Source: Blautia parvula (lineage in GTDB: Bacteria; Bacillota; Clostridia; Lachnospirales; Lachnospiraceae). Taken from it: DNA of 64,000 bases. Below, in pieces: positions 16,807-24,975 of the stretch. The notes below the pieces were generated by a model. That model saw only the letters and a program-made list of their open reading frames with translations, did not search any database and was not told where the DNA came from. The stretch is from positions 3,394,501-3,458,500 of the forward strand of contig NZ_CP084061.1 in assembly GCF_020215665.1 (NCBI RefSeq), read 5' to 3'. Each line of letters starts with the position of its first letter. Position 1 is the stretch's first letter. Both the position numbers and the translations under genes were made by a program.

Positions 16807-17738
16807 AAGTGTTTCCTCCTTCCGTTTGGTTTGTCTTCTGTCAGTTGGTTGACACCTACAGAAATGATCACAATGATAATGGTGATGACATAAGCACACG
16901 CGGAGGCATAGCCATATGAGTTTCCTCCCTGAGGTGCTTTATTCAGCAAATACATCATAAGTGTCAGTCCGCCGTTATTGACACCGCCTGTCCAGCTTGA
17001 ATTTGTAAGGATGAAGGGTTCTGTGAACAGGTTGAACATACCTATGCTGGACTGAATGATAGTAAAGATGATAATAGGTTTCAGCAGCGGAATGACAATG
17101 CTGAACATAACGCGGCTGTTGCTGGCTCCGTCTATTTTTGCCGCCTCGTATATGTCCGCGTTGATGCCCTGCATACCGGCCAGATAGATCACCATGTTCC
17201 AGCCCACCCATTTCCATGCAAACATTGCGATGACCGCAACTTTGATCAGGCTGCCGTCTCCCCCCAGCCAGTTGATGGGTACCTGCCCGAAAAGACCTAA
17301 AAACCAGTTGATGATTCCGTAGTTGTTGCCAAACAAGTTCTGAAAAATAATGGAAATGGCAACAGAGCTGGTTACCATGGGCATAAAATAGATGGTCTTG
17401 AAAATGTTTTCCCCTTTGACCAGTTTGGAATTTAATATGTACGCCAGTGCAAGGCCGCCCAGAAGAATGGGTATGTGGGCAATGATTCCGATAAACAAGG
17501 TGTTTCCCATGGCCTTCCAGAATAACGTATCCTTAAAGAGGTTGATATAGTTATCAAGTCCCATAAAATGCATGGCTGAGATACCGTCCCACCTGAAAAA
17601 GCTGATGCCGAATCCTGCCACTATGGGGAAGAGGCCAAAGATGGCAAAGAGAATGTAAAAAGGAGCAATATAGGCATAAGCAACCTTATTTTTCTTCAGA
17701 GTATAAAGGAAACCAGTCTTTTTTTTCACAGTATTCAC
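16803..17738 (-). CDS. Carbohydrate ABC transporter permease, MalF-like
   Basis: A 311-aa permease of the CUT1 sugar importer class, with six membrane segments and the EAA loop (YEAAKIDGASNSRVMFSIVIPLLKP). The start AYIAPFYILFAIFGLFPIVAGFGISFF is typical. It pairs with the MalG-like gene that overlaps its stop codon and with the upstream binding protein. The 75-base gap from the binding-protein gene holds no terminator with a T-tract. Confidence 0.93.
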   Translation of the reverse strand: MNTVKKKTGFLYTLKKNKVAYAYIAPFYILFAIFGLFPIVAGFGISFFRWDGISAMHFMGLDNYINLFKDTLFWKAMGNTLFIGIIAHIPILLGGLALAYILNSKLVKGENIFKTIYFMPMVTSSVAISIIFQNLFGNNYGIINWFLGLFGQVPINWLGGDGSLIKVAVIAMFAWKWVGWNMVIYLAGMQGINADIYEAAKIDGASNSRVMFSIVIPLLKPIIIFTIIQSSIGMFNLFTEPFILTNSSWTGGVNNGGLTLMMYLLNKAPQGGNSYGYASACAYVITIIIVIISVGVNQLTEDKPNGRRKHL

Positions 17739-17812
17739 AATCGTTCTCCTTTCCTGTCTGTTTAAAGCAGCCGCTGTGCGGCACCGGCCGTACAGCGGCT
17801 GACTGGATCTTA

Positions 17813-19183
17813 TTATTTGTCCCAGACACCGGCATCCTTTAACGTCTGTATCTGTTGTTCTTTTACTTCTGCCGTTGCCTTCTCAATATCTGATTTAACC
17901 AAATCCCTGATTTCCTCCGCACCAAGTCCTTTTTCCAGTCCTGCATTGACTGAACTGTAAATGCACCCCTCCGCTGTGGTGTCCATCATAGTCGTGGTGA
18001 CGGGTTTCAGTTCATTTGCCAATTCCACCCACAGTTCTTTTGTCTTCTGGCTGCAGAAATACGGGTCTTCCTTACCGTAAATGTCTGCATCATCATAGGC
18101 AGGTTTGTATGCAGGGAAATAGTCCACTGCCTCAAACATTTCATTCTGTGCCTGTGCGGTTGCCAGCATGTATTTTACAAACGCCCATGCTGCTGTTTTA
18201 TTTTTAGACTGTTCCGGAATCACAAGGAAGGAGCCCCCCCAGTTGGATGCCTTCACGCCGCCCGGCATGGTGGTCACACCCCATTTTCCACTTGCATCAG
18301 GTGCATAATCTGTCTTCAGGAATCCGCCGAACCAGCTTCCTGTGCATACTGACGCCAGGGTCCCGTCTCCAAAGGCAGCTGTGGCTTCAGTACCCCACAT
18401 ATCAACATTCATGTCCAATTTTTCTTCACGCATTTTTATTACAGCGTTTAAGCAGTCCAGGTCTCCCTCTCTTTCAATTTTAAGGTTTAAATCTTCATCG
18501 TAATAATCCCTGTTGCAGAAAAGTTCAAAGTAGAGATAGGAAGCATCCGGCAAGAGCCAGCGCTCTCCCGGTATGTAAACTTTCCGTGCCACTTCCAGAA
18601 CGCCGTCCCAGGTACTCATAAGCTCTGCCACTTCTTTTGGATCCGTTGGAAGTCCGCACTCCTCAAAAATATCCGTACGGTAGAAATAGCTGCATGGACC
18701 AACATCCCATGGAATCGCGCGGACAGCATTTCCGTCCGCAGAAATGCACTGGTCCCATTTAAACTCTACAAAATCATCCTTTAATTCATCTGCATTGTAC
18801 GGCTTTTCCTTTAAATTCGTAAGCGCTGCGGAATCCCTGTACTGAGCAACATAAGCTCCTTCTATCATCGCCACATCCGGTGCGCCTGAACCGGCGGAAA
18901 GTGCTGTCTGCAGAGCCTGATGATGAGCAGTTGTATCTGTAAACTGGAATTTCACTTCCACGTTGGGGTATTCTTTGTGAAACCCCTCCAGAGCAGCCTT
19001 AAATGCATCATCACCGGATGGCCAGCCGCCTACTGTGATGGTTCCTTTTACGGATTCCGGGTCTGAGATATCTCCAGTATCCTCTGCTTCCGCGCCGGAA
19101 CCTCCGCAGGCGGTAAGCCCTGCTGCCATGGAAGCGGTCAGCATCCAAATGGCTGCTTTTTTCATCATTTTCATTCTCTTCAT
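17813..19183 (-). CDS. Sugar ABC transporter substrate-binding lipoprotein
   Basis: Family 1 extracellular solute-binding protein, 456 aa, anchored by a lipobox (MAAGLTACGG, Cys about residue 26). It has the expected two-lobe binding-protein features: TITVGGWPSGDDAFKAALEGFHKEYPNVEVKFQF at the start, APDVAMIEG, and the WAFVKYMLA segment near the end. ATG 19183 is chosen over 19204 because AGGAGG lies just before it. The operon links it to a GH42 enzyme, so a beta-galactoside is the likely ligand (inference). Confidence 0.93.
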   Translation of the reverse strand: MKRMKMMKKAAIWMLTASMAAGLTACGGSGAEAEDTGDISDPESVKGTITVGGWPSGDDAFKAALEGFHKEYPNVEVKFQFTDTTAHHQALQTALSAGSGAPDVAMIEGAYVAQYRDSAALTNLKEKPYNADELKDDFVEFKWDQCISADGNAVRAIPWDVGPCSYFYRTDIFEECGLPTDPKEVAELMSTWDGVLEVARKVYIPGERWLLPDASYLYFELFCNRDYYDEDLNLKIEREGDLDCLNAVIKMREEKLDMNVDMWGTEATAAFGDGTLASVCTGSWFGGFLKTDYAPDASGKWGVTTMPGGVKASNWGGSFLVIPEQSKNKTAAWAFVKYMLATAQAQNEMFEAVDYFPAYKPAYDDADIYGKEDPYFCSQKTKELWVELANELKPVTTTMMDTTAEGCIYSSVNAGLEKGLGAEEIRDLVKSDIEKATAEVKEQQIQTLKDAGVWDK

Positions 19184-19203
19184 ATCTTTTCCTCCTGATA
19201 TCA

Positions 19204-20298
19204 TTAACGTCTGCTTCTCAAATCCTTAACACTTTCTCCTTCCAGAAGCCTTACTGATTGATGAACAATATATTTTGTATTCTTCTTTTCAATCATGTCT
19301 ATAAGAATTTTTGCACACTCGCCGCCCTGCCTCTGTGGATTTGCATCCACGGTTGTCAAAAGAGGTGTAACATATCTCCTTGCTCTTGTGCCGTCTATAC
19401 CCACTATGGAAATGTCCTGGGGCACTTTCACCCCCATTCTCTGTAACTCCCTCATCATACCCAGAGCAAACTCATCATTGAAACAGATGACCGCCGTGGC
19501 ATCCATTTTTCTCTCCTGAAAGAGCTGCGCTGCGATCTCGCCTTTTGCAAAAAAGTCCTCCTCCATTTTCAGAGAATTATCCTCCATATCCTCCTTGAAG
19601 GCCATAAGCCGGATGTCATCCCGTTTATCCAGCCAATGTACACTGACGACCCAGTCCTGCCATCTTCTGTCAGACTTCAGGCTGATCTGCTCCTTGAATG
19701 CAAGAAGCCTGGAGTTAGGGTTTGTAGTGGAATATGGGAACCCAAAGGCGATCCGCTTATGTCCCATATGGAACAGATACTGCATGCCAACCTCCATAGC
19801 CCGGTACATGTCTATCTCCACCAAAGGAACTGATTTTGGAAGGTTCACCGGATTGCAATAGGACGCACTCACAACGGGAAGATAATAATTCTTTCCCACC
19901 TGTTCCAGATAATATTCCGTCAGGTTCTCATTGGGCATTATGATTCCGTCAATCATTGTGTCACGAATCCTGGCAAAAGACAGAACACCATTCATCACGA
20001 CCATATACCCCCGCTCATTAGCGGTTTTGCACATACCCCGGTACATTTCCAGATTAAATTCATTATTGAGGTCCTTGCAGTAAAAAAGAATCTGCTTTGT
20101 ACGTCTCTCCTGCAGGCTCATGGCCACAGGCTGCGGAACATATCCCAGCTCTTCTGCTGTCCTTATGATCTTCTGTCTCTTTTTTTCTTCCACATACCCG
20201 CTGTTGTTCAGAGCTCTTGATACAACTGATACAGATACGCCAAGTAATTCTGCTATGTCTTTTCTTGTTATAGGCTTTTCTGTGTTTCTGGACGGCAT
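19204..20298 (-). CDS. LacI-family transcriptional regulator
   Basis: A 364-aa LacI/GalR-type regulator: N-terminal HTH at about residues 8-30 (ITRKDIAELLGVSVSVVSRALNNSGYV), a hinge helix (IIRTAEELGYVP) and a periplasmic-binding-protein-like sensor domain with VICFNDEFALGMMRELQRMGVKVPQDISIVGIDG. ATG 20298 follows AAGGAG; an upstream in-frame start at 20370 lies in the operator region. It is the first gene of the operon lacI-SBP-permeases-GH42, so it probably represses itself and the operon until a galactoside is present. A matching palindrome lies 53 bases upstream. Confidence 0.93.
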   Translation of the reverse strand: MPSRNTEKPITRKDIAELLGVSVSVVSRALNNSGYVEEKKRQKIIRTAEELGYVPQPVAMSLQERRTKQILFYCKDLNNEFNLEMYRGMCKTANERGYMVVMNGVLSFARIRDTMIDGIIMPNENLTEYYLEQVGKNYYLPVVSASYCNPVNLPKSVPLVEIDMYRAMEVGMQYLFHMGHKRIAFGFPYSTTNPNSRLLAFKEQISLKSDRRWQDWVVSVHWLDKRDDIRLMAFKEDMEDNSLKMEEDFFAKGEIAAQLFQERKMDATAVICFNDEFALGMMRELQRMGVKVPQDISIVGIDGTRARRYVTPLLTTVDANPQRQGGECAKILIDMIEKKNTKYIVHQSVRLLEGESVKDLRSRR

Positions 20299-20350
20299 GT
20301 CTTTACTCCTTATTATTGTGATGATAGTTCCATTAACTGAACTTTTGCTT

Positions 20351-20362
20351 ATTGTGCACAAT
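20351..20362. promoter_or_regulatory. Candidate LacI-family operator
   Basis: Perfect 12-bp palindrome ATTGTGCACAAT, 53 bases upstream of the lacI start. It contains the central CG/GC-step dyad style of LacI-family operators (TTGTGCACAA). Its location in the only intergenic region before the operon makes autoregulation likely; binding is not shown. Confidence 0.55.
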
Positions 20363-20501
20363 TTTCTCAATAAGGCCTGTAAAAATTCCTATCTTTATGA
20401 CTTCTGATAGGATAATCATATTTCTTTCACCATGTTTTATCAATATCGCTATATGTGGTCACACGTCCACACAGGATTCCCTGTCATATTTGACGCACAT
20501 G

Positions 20502-20541
20502 AAAAAGGAACAGGATATGCCTAGCCGCATTTCCTGTTCCT
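20502..20541 (-). terminator. Rho-independent terminator after the first MATE gene
   Basis: Arms 20507-20520 and 20527-20540 form a 14-bp stem with one mismatch and a 6-nt loop. On the minus strand the stem is followed by TTTTT (20506-20502). A short T run also follows on the plus strand, so weak bidirectional function is possible. Confidence 0.8.
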
Positions 20542-20590
20542 CTTTTCAGACTGCCTTTTATTCTGCCGGGCAGTCCCTGTATTTAATTTT

Positions 20591-21988
20591 CTAATCCGCC
20601 ACAATATTCTGCAGCCATACTCCCTTTTTCACCAATATAAATCCAATGAGACATTTTATCATATCTCCCATCTGCACCAGTATATAAATCGCCACAACGG
20701 GCAGCAGGGTAAAATGGCTCAGAGAGAAGGCTATGGTCACACTCACTGCCCAGATGAACACACTGTCAAACAGGAAGGTGACAATTGTCTTTCCTCCTGA
20801 ACGCAGGGTGAAGTAAGCGGCGTGAAGGAAGGCATTCTGCGGCATGAACACCGCGGTTGCCATGATAAAGTATTTCGCCAGCTCCCTGGCCTCCTGGTTG
20901 GTGTTATAAAGCATGGGGAAAAGCGGCGCAAGGAGGAGCATCAGCAGAGCCACACCGGTACAGCAGAATACGGAGAAGGCTATCATCTTCGTATCTGTAT
21001 CCCGGGCCTCCTTCATCTTGCCCGCACCCAGAAGCTGGCCCACCACAATGGCCACGGAATCTCCCAGAGCTATAAATACTATGTTAAATACATTATTGAT
21101 GGTATTGGCAATGTTCAGGGCAGCTACCACATTTAATCCCCTGATGGAATAGCACTGGGTCAGCATAGCCATCCCGGCCGCCCAGAGAGCTTCGTTCAGA
21201 AGAAGGGGCGTACCCTTGATCAGTATCTTCTTCGTCAGCAGCGCCGGGACCTTCAGCGTGCGGTACAGCCCTTCAATATATTGGTTGACCTCTTTATGCT
21301 TGTGTGTCCAGTGAATGACAATGGCAGCCTCCACATATCTGGAAAGAACGGTCGCTATGGCTGCACCCCGCACTCCCAGTACCGGAAATCCGAATTTTCC
21401 GTAGATCAATATGTAGTTGAACACCAGATTAATGACAACGGCCGTGATACCGGCCTTCATAGGTGTAACCGTCTCCCCGCACTCACGCAGAGTGCTGGCG
21501 TATACCTGAACCATCATAAACGGCGGAAGCCCTATCAGCATAATGTAAAGGTACTGTTTCCCGTAAGCAAGTGTAGCCGCCAGATTCTCCGCGCTGCCCT
21601 CCCCGTGAAGGTACATGCTGATAAGCTGTTCCCCTCCAATGAGGAAAACGATGACAGTGCCCACTGTCAGGATCAGAGCCATCCACAATTTATACCGGAA
21701 GGTATTGCGGATACCCTCATTATCCTTCTGTCCAAAATACTGTGCCGTAAATATACCGGCACCCGACACACCTCCGAAAATACAGAGGTTATAAACAAAG
21801 ATAAGCTGGTTTACGATCGCGGCACCTGACATCTGCTCCGTACCGATTCTTCCTACCATGATATTATCCAGAAGACTGACAAAATTGGTGATGCCGTTCT
21901 GTATCATAATAGGTATGGCAATAGCCAGGATCATCTTATAAAATTTTTTATCTCCGATGAATTTCTTCATCACTCCGGTCTTTCCCAT
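20591..21988 (-). CDS. MATE-family efflux transporter
   Basis: A 465-aa, 12-helix multidrug/toxic compound extrusion protein using an ion gradient. The N-half motif is typical (PIMIQNGITNFVSLLDNIMVGRIGTEQMSGAAIVNQL). Two pseudo-symmetric MatE repeats can be seen at about 20-180 and 250-410. ATG 21988 is used; a GGGGGG tract lies about 12 bases upstream. A second methionine (residue 7) has a poorly spaced GGAG. The substrate is unknown. It is divergent from plsC and monocistronic. Confidence 0.92.
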   Translation of the reverse strand: MGKTGVMKKFIGDKKFYKMILAIAIPIMIQNGITNFVSLLDNIMVGRIGTEQMSGAAIVNQLIFVYNLCIFGGVSGAGIFTAQYFGQKDNEGIRNTFRYKLWMALILTVGTVIVFLIGGEQLISMYLHGEGSAENLAATLAYGKQYLYIMLIGLPPFMMVQVYASTLRECGETVTPMKAGITAVVINLVFNYILIYGKFGFPVLGVRGAAIATVLSRYVEAAIVIHWTHKHKEVNQYIEGLYRTLKVPALLTKKILIKGTPLLLNEALWAAGMAMLTQCYSIRGLNVVAALNIANTINNVFNIVFIALGDSVAIVVGQLLGAGKMKEARDTDTKMIAFSVFCCTGVALLMLLLAPLFPMLYNTNQEARELAKYFIMATAVFMPQNAFLHAAYFTLRSGGKTIVTFLFDSVFIWAVSVTIAFSLSHFTLLPVVAIYILVQMGDMIKCLIGFILVKKGVWLQNIVAD

Positions 21989-22194
21989 TTTTCTCTAAGC
22001 CCCCCTAAAATCAGCGATATACTACATAACTTACTACAGGAAATCTTCTTTGTAAAGAAAATAATTTGGAATATAATGACGATTTTTCGCGGGGATTTTC
22101 GTTAGAATAACAGGATTTGTTAAAAACTTCTGTTTATGGAGAGATGCTTTTGGCCGGAGTTGTGTATTTTCTGTATATTAGGGCTAAATATGGC

Positions 22195-22223
22195 TTGCAT
22201 CCCTTTCCTGTTTTCCGTATAAT
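22195..22223 (+). promoter_or_regulatory. Strong sigma-A promoter for plsC
   Basis: TTGCAT at 22195-22200 and a consensus TATAAT at 22218-22223 are separated by exactly 17 bases. Transcription would start near 22230, giving an unusually long untranslated leader of about 224 nt before ATG 22454. That leader contains a hairpin and two 54-bp tandem repeats. Confidence 0.75.
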
Positions 22224-22273
22224 ATAAGAAGTTCCAGGTATTGGATACGTCACATCATATATAAAATTTCCGG

Positions 22274-22298
22274 CCAGGTATGCCTACGGCATATCTGG
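22274..22298 (+). other. Hairpin in the plsC leader
   Basis: Arms 22274-22284 (CCAGGTATGCC) and 22288-22298 pair with a single G-U, around a 3-base loop, followed by TTTCTT. It looks like a weak intrinsic terminator or an attenuator in the plsC 5' leader. Confidence 0.55.
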
Positions 22299-22316
22299 TT
22301 TCTTATCCAATAACAT

Positions 22317-22424
22317 ATACCATAAATGGCATCCCGTAATTTATGGCACAGCAAGTGTGCCCCGTAAGGTATACCATAAATGGCATCCCGTAATTTATGG
22401 CACAGCAAGTGTGCCTCGTAAGGT
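22317..22424 (+). repeat. 54-bp tandem duplication of a double-hairpin unit in the plsC leader
   Basis: Two copies (22317-22370 and 22371-22424) differ by one base, with a few bases of a third beginning at 22425. Each unit folds as two adjoining hairpins: CCATAAAT paired with ATTTATGG around an 11-nt loop, then GGCACA paired with TGTGCC around a 5-nt loop. Perfect GGTATACC palindromes lie at 22368-22375 and 22422-22429. The near identity points to a recent duplication. The repeats end 29 bases before the plsC start, so any RNA fold here could affect its expression. Confidence 0.8.
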
Positions 22425-22453
22425 ATACCAAACGGTATAGAAAGGTGAGTGTT

Positions 22454-23194
22454 ATGTTCCGCTTTATTCTTGTATGCATTGTAGTTGTAGGATTTCTTAT
22501 TTTATCCATTCCGATCCTGCTGGTTGAATGGGTGATCGGTAAATTTAACCGGAGGGCAAAGGACATCAGCTCCCTGCGCATTGTCCAGGCAGTTTTCAGA
22601 TGTGTCCTTAAGATTACAGGGTCTGATATCCAAATCATCGGCCATGAAAATGTCCCCCATGACACGGCAGTCCTTTACATAGGAAACCACAGAAGTTTCT
22701 TTGACATTCTTCTCACCTATGTCCTGTGCCCGGATCTGACCGGATATGTTGCCAAAAAAGAAATGGAGCCGATTCCCCTTTTGTCCAGCTGGATGAAATA
22801 CCTGCACTGTCTGTTTCTGGACAGAAAGGATATCAAAGCGGGTATGAAGACCATTCTGACTGCCATTGATGAGGCGAAAAACGGCGTTTCCATCTGCATC
22901 TTCCCCGAGGGAACCAGAAATAAAAATGAAAGTGAACTGGATATGCTTCCCTTCCATGAAGGCAGCTTTAAGATAGCCACCAAATCAGGATGTCCTATTA
23001 TCCCTATGGCGATCACCAATTCCGCTGAAATTTTTGAGGCACATTTTCCTAAGATCAAACCTGCTAAAGTGATCGTGGAGTATGGAAAACCCATTTATCC
23101 GGACCAGCTTTCAAAGGAAGATAAAAAACGTCTGGGGGCGTATACACAGGAAACTATTTTGAATATGCTGAAGAAACACAGGGAAGACTTCTGA
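22454..23194 (+). CDS. plsC: 1-acyl-sn-glycerol-3-phosphate acyltransferase (PlsC-like)
   Basis: Membrane-bound acyltransferase that converts lysophosphatidic acid to phosphatidic acid in phospholipid synthesis. The 246-aa protein has an N-terminal membrane segment (FRFILVCIVVVGFLILSIPILLVEW), the catalytic HX4D box (NHRSFFD), and the FPEGTR substrate-binding block, followed by a PLPMAITNS-like conserved segment (IIPMAITNS). ATG 22454 has AAAGGTGAG upstream; an upstream in-frame ATG lies in the leader repeats and lacks a ribosome site. Paralogues exist in many Clostridia, so the symbol marks family rather than the essential copy. Confidence 0.9.
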   Translation: MFRFILVCIVVVGFLILSIPILLVEWVIGKFNRRAKDISSLRIVQAVFRCVLKITGSDIQIIGHENVPHDTAVLYIGNHRSFFDILLTYVLCPDLTGYVAKKEMEPIPLLSSWMKYLHCLFLDRKDIKAGMKTILTAIDEAKNGVSICIFPEGTRNKNESELDMLPFHEGSFKIATKSGCPIIPMAITNSAEIFEAHFPKIKPAKVIVEYGKPIYPDQLSKEDKKRLGAYTQETILNMLKKHREDF

Positions 23195-23233
23195 AGGTAA
23201 AATTTTATAGTTTATACTGCAGTTTATCGTAAA

Positions 23234-23286
23234 AAACGCTGTTTCGGTTATTCTATTATTATAGAAGGAATACCGAGGCAGCGTTT
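23234..23286. terminator. Imperfect hairpin after plsC, possible terminator
   Basis: AAACGCTG at 23234-23241 pairs with CAGCGTTT at 23279-23286, and inner segments also pair imperfectly, giving a long stem of about 20 bp. The plus-strand T run is short. The minus-strand side ends in TTTTTT, so it would terminate better for minus-strand transcripts. Confidence 0.45.
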
Positions 23287-23332
23287 CTGGATTAAACAGA
23301 AGAAAAATGCCGCAGAAGAGAGGGACAAAAGA

Positions 23333-24694
23333 ATGATGAAGAAGAAAACATACAATATGCTGACAGACCCACCCGGGCGCTCGCTGCTGTTTTTTGCGCT
23401 GCCTATGATTTTAGGGAATCTTTTTCAGCAGTTTTATAATATCGCAGATTCTGTGATCGTTGGAAATTTTGTTGGGGAACGGGCGCTGGCCGCTGTAGGT
23501 GCCTCTTATGCGATTACAAATGTATTTATTGCCATTGCTATCGGCGGAGGAATCGGAAGTTCTGTGATCATCTCCCAATGTCTCGGCGCAGGAAAGAAAG
23601 GCAAAATGAAGACAGCCGTATTCACCACGCTTATCAACTTCCTTGTGGTGAGTATTTGCCTGGGAGCGCTGGGACTTTTCCTGAATCACCGGATTCTGGG
23701 ATGGGTGAATACGCCCGGAGAGGTTTTTTCGGACGCAGCGCTTTATCTGGCTGTATATTTTGCCGGGCTGCCGTTTTTGTTTATGTATAATGTGGAGGCG
23801 TCCATTTTCAATGCGCTGGGAGATTCCAGGACGCCGCTGTATCTGCTGATATTTTCCTCTCTGCTGAATATTTTCCTGGATATGTTGTTTGTCATACGGT
23901 TTCGGGAGGGGGTGAGAGGGGTTGCTGTGGGTACTCTGATTGCTCAGGGAGTGTCTGCTGTAATTTCGTTTGGGCTGCTTCTGCGGAAGCTGAAGGGGTA
24001 TGAAACAGATGAACACTGGCGTGTATATGATGCCGGGCTTATGTTTTCCATGGTAAGGATTGCGGTTCCCTCTATTATCCAGCAGTCTATTGTGCAGATT
24101 GGGATTCTTCTGGTTCAGTCGGTTGTCAACAGCTTCGGAGCTTCTGTGCTGGCCGGTTATTCCGCGGGAATGCGAATCGAGTCTATCAGCATTGTGCCTA
24201 TGCTGGCTATGGGAAATGCCATGTCCACCTTCACTGCCCAAAATGTGGGTGCCGGACAATTGGAACGGGTGAATAAGGGATATCGGATGTGTTATGCAGC
24301 GGTGCTGAGTGCCGGGGCATTTCTGTGTATTCTCTATCAGTTGTTTGGGAATGTGTTCGTCTCAGCGTTTTTGGACGCCGGAAATGGAAGTGCCGCTTTT
24401 CAGACGGGACTGGATTATGTGAAGTTTCTTTCGTTCTTTTACGCTTTTATCGGGCTGAAAGCATCCACAGACGGACTGCTGCGCGGGGCCGGGGATGTGA
24501 AGGCTTTTACAGTGGCTAATCTTGTGAATCTCTCTATCCGGGTGGTCGTGACAAATGTGTTCGCGCCGGTGTATGGCATTCAAGTGGCATGGATGGCTGT
24601 GCCTATGGGGTGGGCCGCCAATTATGTGATATCGTTTGGGTGGTATTTGACGGGAAAATGGAGGAGGAGATGGGAGACTGTTGGGGTAAGATGA
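23333..24694 (+). CDS. MATE-family efflux transporter (second copy)
   Basis: A 453-aa, 12-helix MATE exporter only distantly similar to the 20591 copy. Its start is typical of the NorM/DinF-like clostridial group (DPPGRSLLFFALPMILGNLFQQFYNIADSVIVGNFVGERALAAVGASYAITNVF). A second repeat begins around residue 240 (VPSIIQQSIVQIG). It starts at ATG 23333, with AGAGAGGG upstream; the next codon is also ATG. The terminator lies at 24809. The substrate is not predictable. Confidence 0.92.
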   Translation: MMKKKTYNMLTDPPGRSLLFFALPMILGNLFQQFYNIADSVIVGNFVGERALAAVGASYAITNVFIAIAIGGGIGSSVIISQCLGAGKKGKMKTAVFTTLINFLVVSICLGALGLFLNHRILGWVNTPGEVFSDAALYLAVYFAGLPFLFMYNVEASIFNALGDSRTPLYLLIFSSLLNIFLDMLFVIRFREGVRGVAVGTLIAQGVSAVISFGLLLRKLKGYETDEHWRVYDAGLMFSMVRIAVPSIIQQSIVQIGILLVQSVVNSFGASVLAGYSAGMRIESISIVPMLAMGNAMSTFTAQNVGAGQLERVNKGYRMCYAAVLSAGAFLCILYQLFGNVFVSAFLDAGNGSAAFQTGLDYVKFLSFFYAFIGLKASTDGLLRGAGDVKAFTVANLVNLSIRVVVTNVFAPVYGIQVAWMAVPMGWAANYVISFGWYLTGKWRRRWETVGVR

Positions 24695-24808
24695 AGTTTT
24701 GCTGAATGCGGGCATATATGATATAAATGAAAGACCTGGGTTTATGTGGGATTATGTCAGTGGGGATGCAGGTATTTCTCGGGTCTGCACTGCTGTTAAG
24801 ATTGGTTT

Positions 24809-24854
24809 GAGGATTCCCTTCCGCTATGGGGGTGAGGGAATCCTCGTTTATTTT
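24809..24854 (+). terminator. Rho-independent terminator after the second MATE gene
   Basis: Perfect 10-bp arms at 24809-24818 (GAGGATTCCC) and 24836-24845 with a 17-nt loop, followed by GTTTATTTT. The remaining space between the genes (24695-24975) holds no other feature I can support. Confidence 0.8.
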
Positions 24855-24975
24855 GATGGAACTATCTCCAGTGGTTATGGTACTTGATTATCTTTACGTG
24901 AGCTTTAAGACAGTCTAAAATATTGATCATTCTTCTATGTTATTCAGAGACAGCATAAATAAAAGTACCGGAGGT

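Noticed and set aside
22303-22665. Minus-strand open frame with a duplicated Cys/Tyr motif
   Set aside because: It is antisense to plsC and reads through the 54-bp tandem repeat; no ribosome site.
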